From NCBI GenBank assembly GCA_050695215.1, contig JBOGSD010000036.1, forward strand, positions 1 to 5,122: DNA of 5,122 bases, read 5' to 3'. Below the pieces are notes generated by a model. It ran no database searches. It was not told the DNA's origin and worked only from the letters and a program-made list of their open reading frames with translations. Position 1 is the first letter of the stretch, and each line of letters opens with the position of its first letter. Positions 5,116 to 5,122 of this stretch are shown piece after piece. The translations under genes and the position numbers were made by a program. Source of the DNA: JACQGZ01 sp050695215 (lineage in GTDB: Bacteria; Sysuimicrobiota; Sysuimicrobiia; Sysuimicrobiales; Humicultoraceae).

Positions 5116-5122
5116 GAGGTGA
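5114..5122 (+). promoter_or_regulatory. Shine-Dalgarno sequence of a gene beginning beyond the right edge
   Basis: GGGAGGTGA contains eight consecutive bases complementary to the 3' end of bacterial 16S rRNA. With no long plus-strand frame here, it most likely serves a start codon just past the window. The preceding 4869-5113 stretch holds no gene I can support. It becomes AT-richer after about 5037, as promoters and leaders often do, but I find no convincing -35/-10 pair on either strand. Confidence 0.6.

Noticed and set aside
5054..5122. 22-codon frame ending exactly at the right edge, a possible leader peptide
   Set aside because: No SD precedes its ATG, and its end coincides with the hairpin and the SD of the next gene; nothing supports translation.

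Overview
The window is GC-rich, with strongly GC-biased third codon positions, and looks like an ordinary bacterial chromosomal segment. I see no tRNA, rRNA, CRISPR array, insertion sequence or phage gene. The organism cannot be named from sequence alone. An IreB/ReoM-family protein (typical of Firmicutes and some related lineages), a MurA of the Gram-positive 'LRAGAA' style and a UbiE/MenG methyltransferase together suggest a GC-rich member of the Firmicutes or a neighbouring, possibly uncultured, phylum. That placement is inference.

Layout. (1) Bases 1-467, minus strand: the N-terminal part of an FAD-linked (BBE/GlcD-like) oxidoreductase that runs off the left edge. (2) Bases 552-3803, plus strand: a compact four-gene run of menG/ubiE (quinone methyltransferase), mutM (8-oxoguanine DNA glycosylase, overlapping menG by 17 bp), ireB/reoM (small phosphoprotein regulator) and murA (first committed enzyme of peptidoglycan synthesis). 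(3) Bases 3787-4868, minus strand, convergent with murA: a STAS-domain anti-anti-sigma-like protein, an RsbW/SpoIIAB-like GHKL kinase and a 50-residue single-pass membrane protein whose end overlaps the murA 3' end. (4) Bases 4869-5122: no gene supported. This is a partly AT-richer leader ending in a hairpin and an excellent Shine-Dalgarno sequence, so a plus-strand gene probably starts just beyond the right edge.

The most interesting point is that ireB/reoM sits directly upstream of murA. In Listeria, ReoM controls the ClpCP-dependent stability of MurA and is itself controlled by phosphorylation of Thr7 by a PASTA kinase. Here the regulator and its presumed target are neighbours, and with the start chosen from the Shine-Dalgarno site the regulator also has a threonine at position 7. 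A strong GC hairpin lies between the two genes. The second point is the partner-switching pair: the STAS protein has Met-Ala where the phosphorylatable Ser-Ser normally sits, so the usual phosphorylation switch should not work at that site, although a kinase with intact ATP-binding motifs is encoded next to it.
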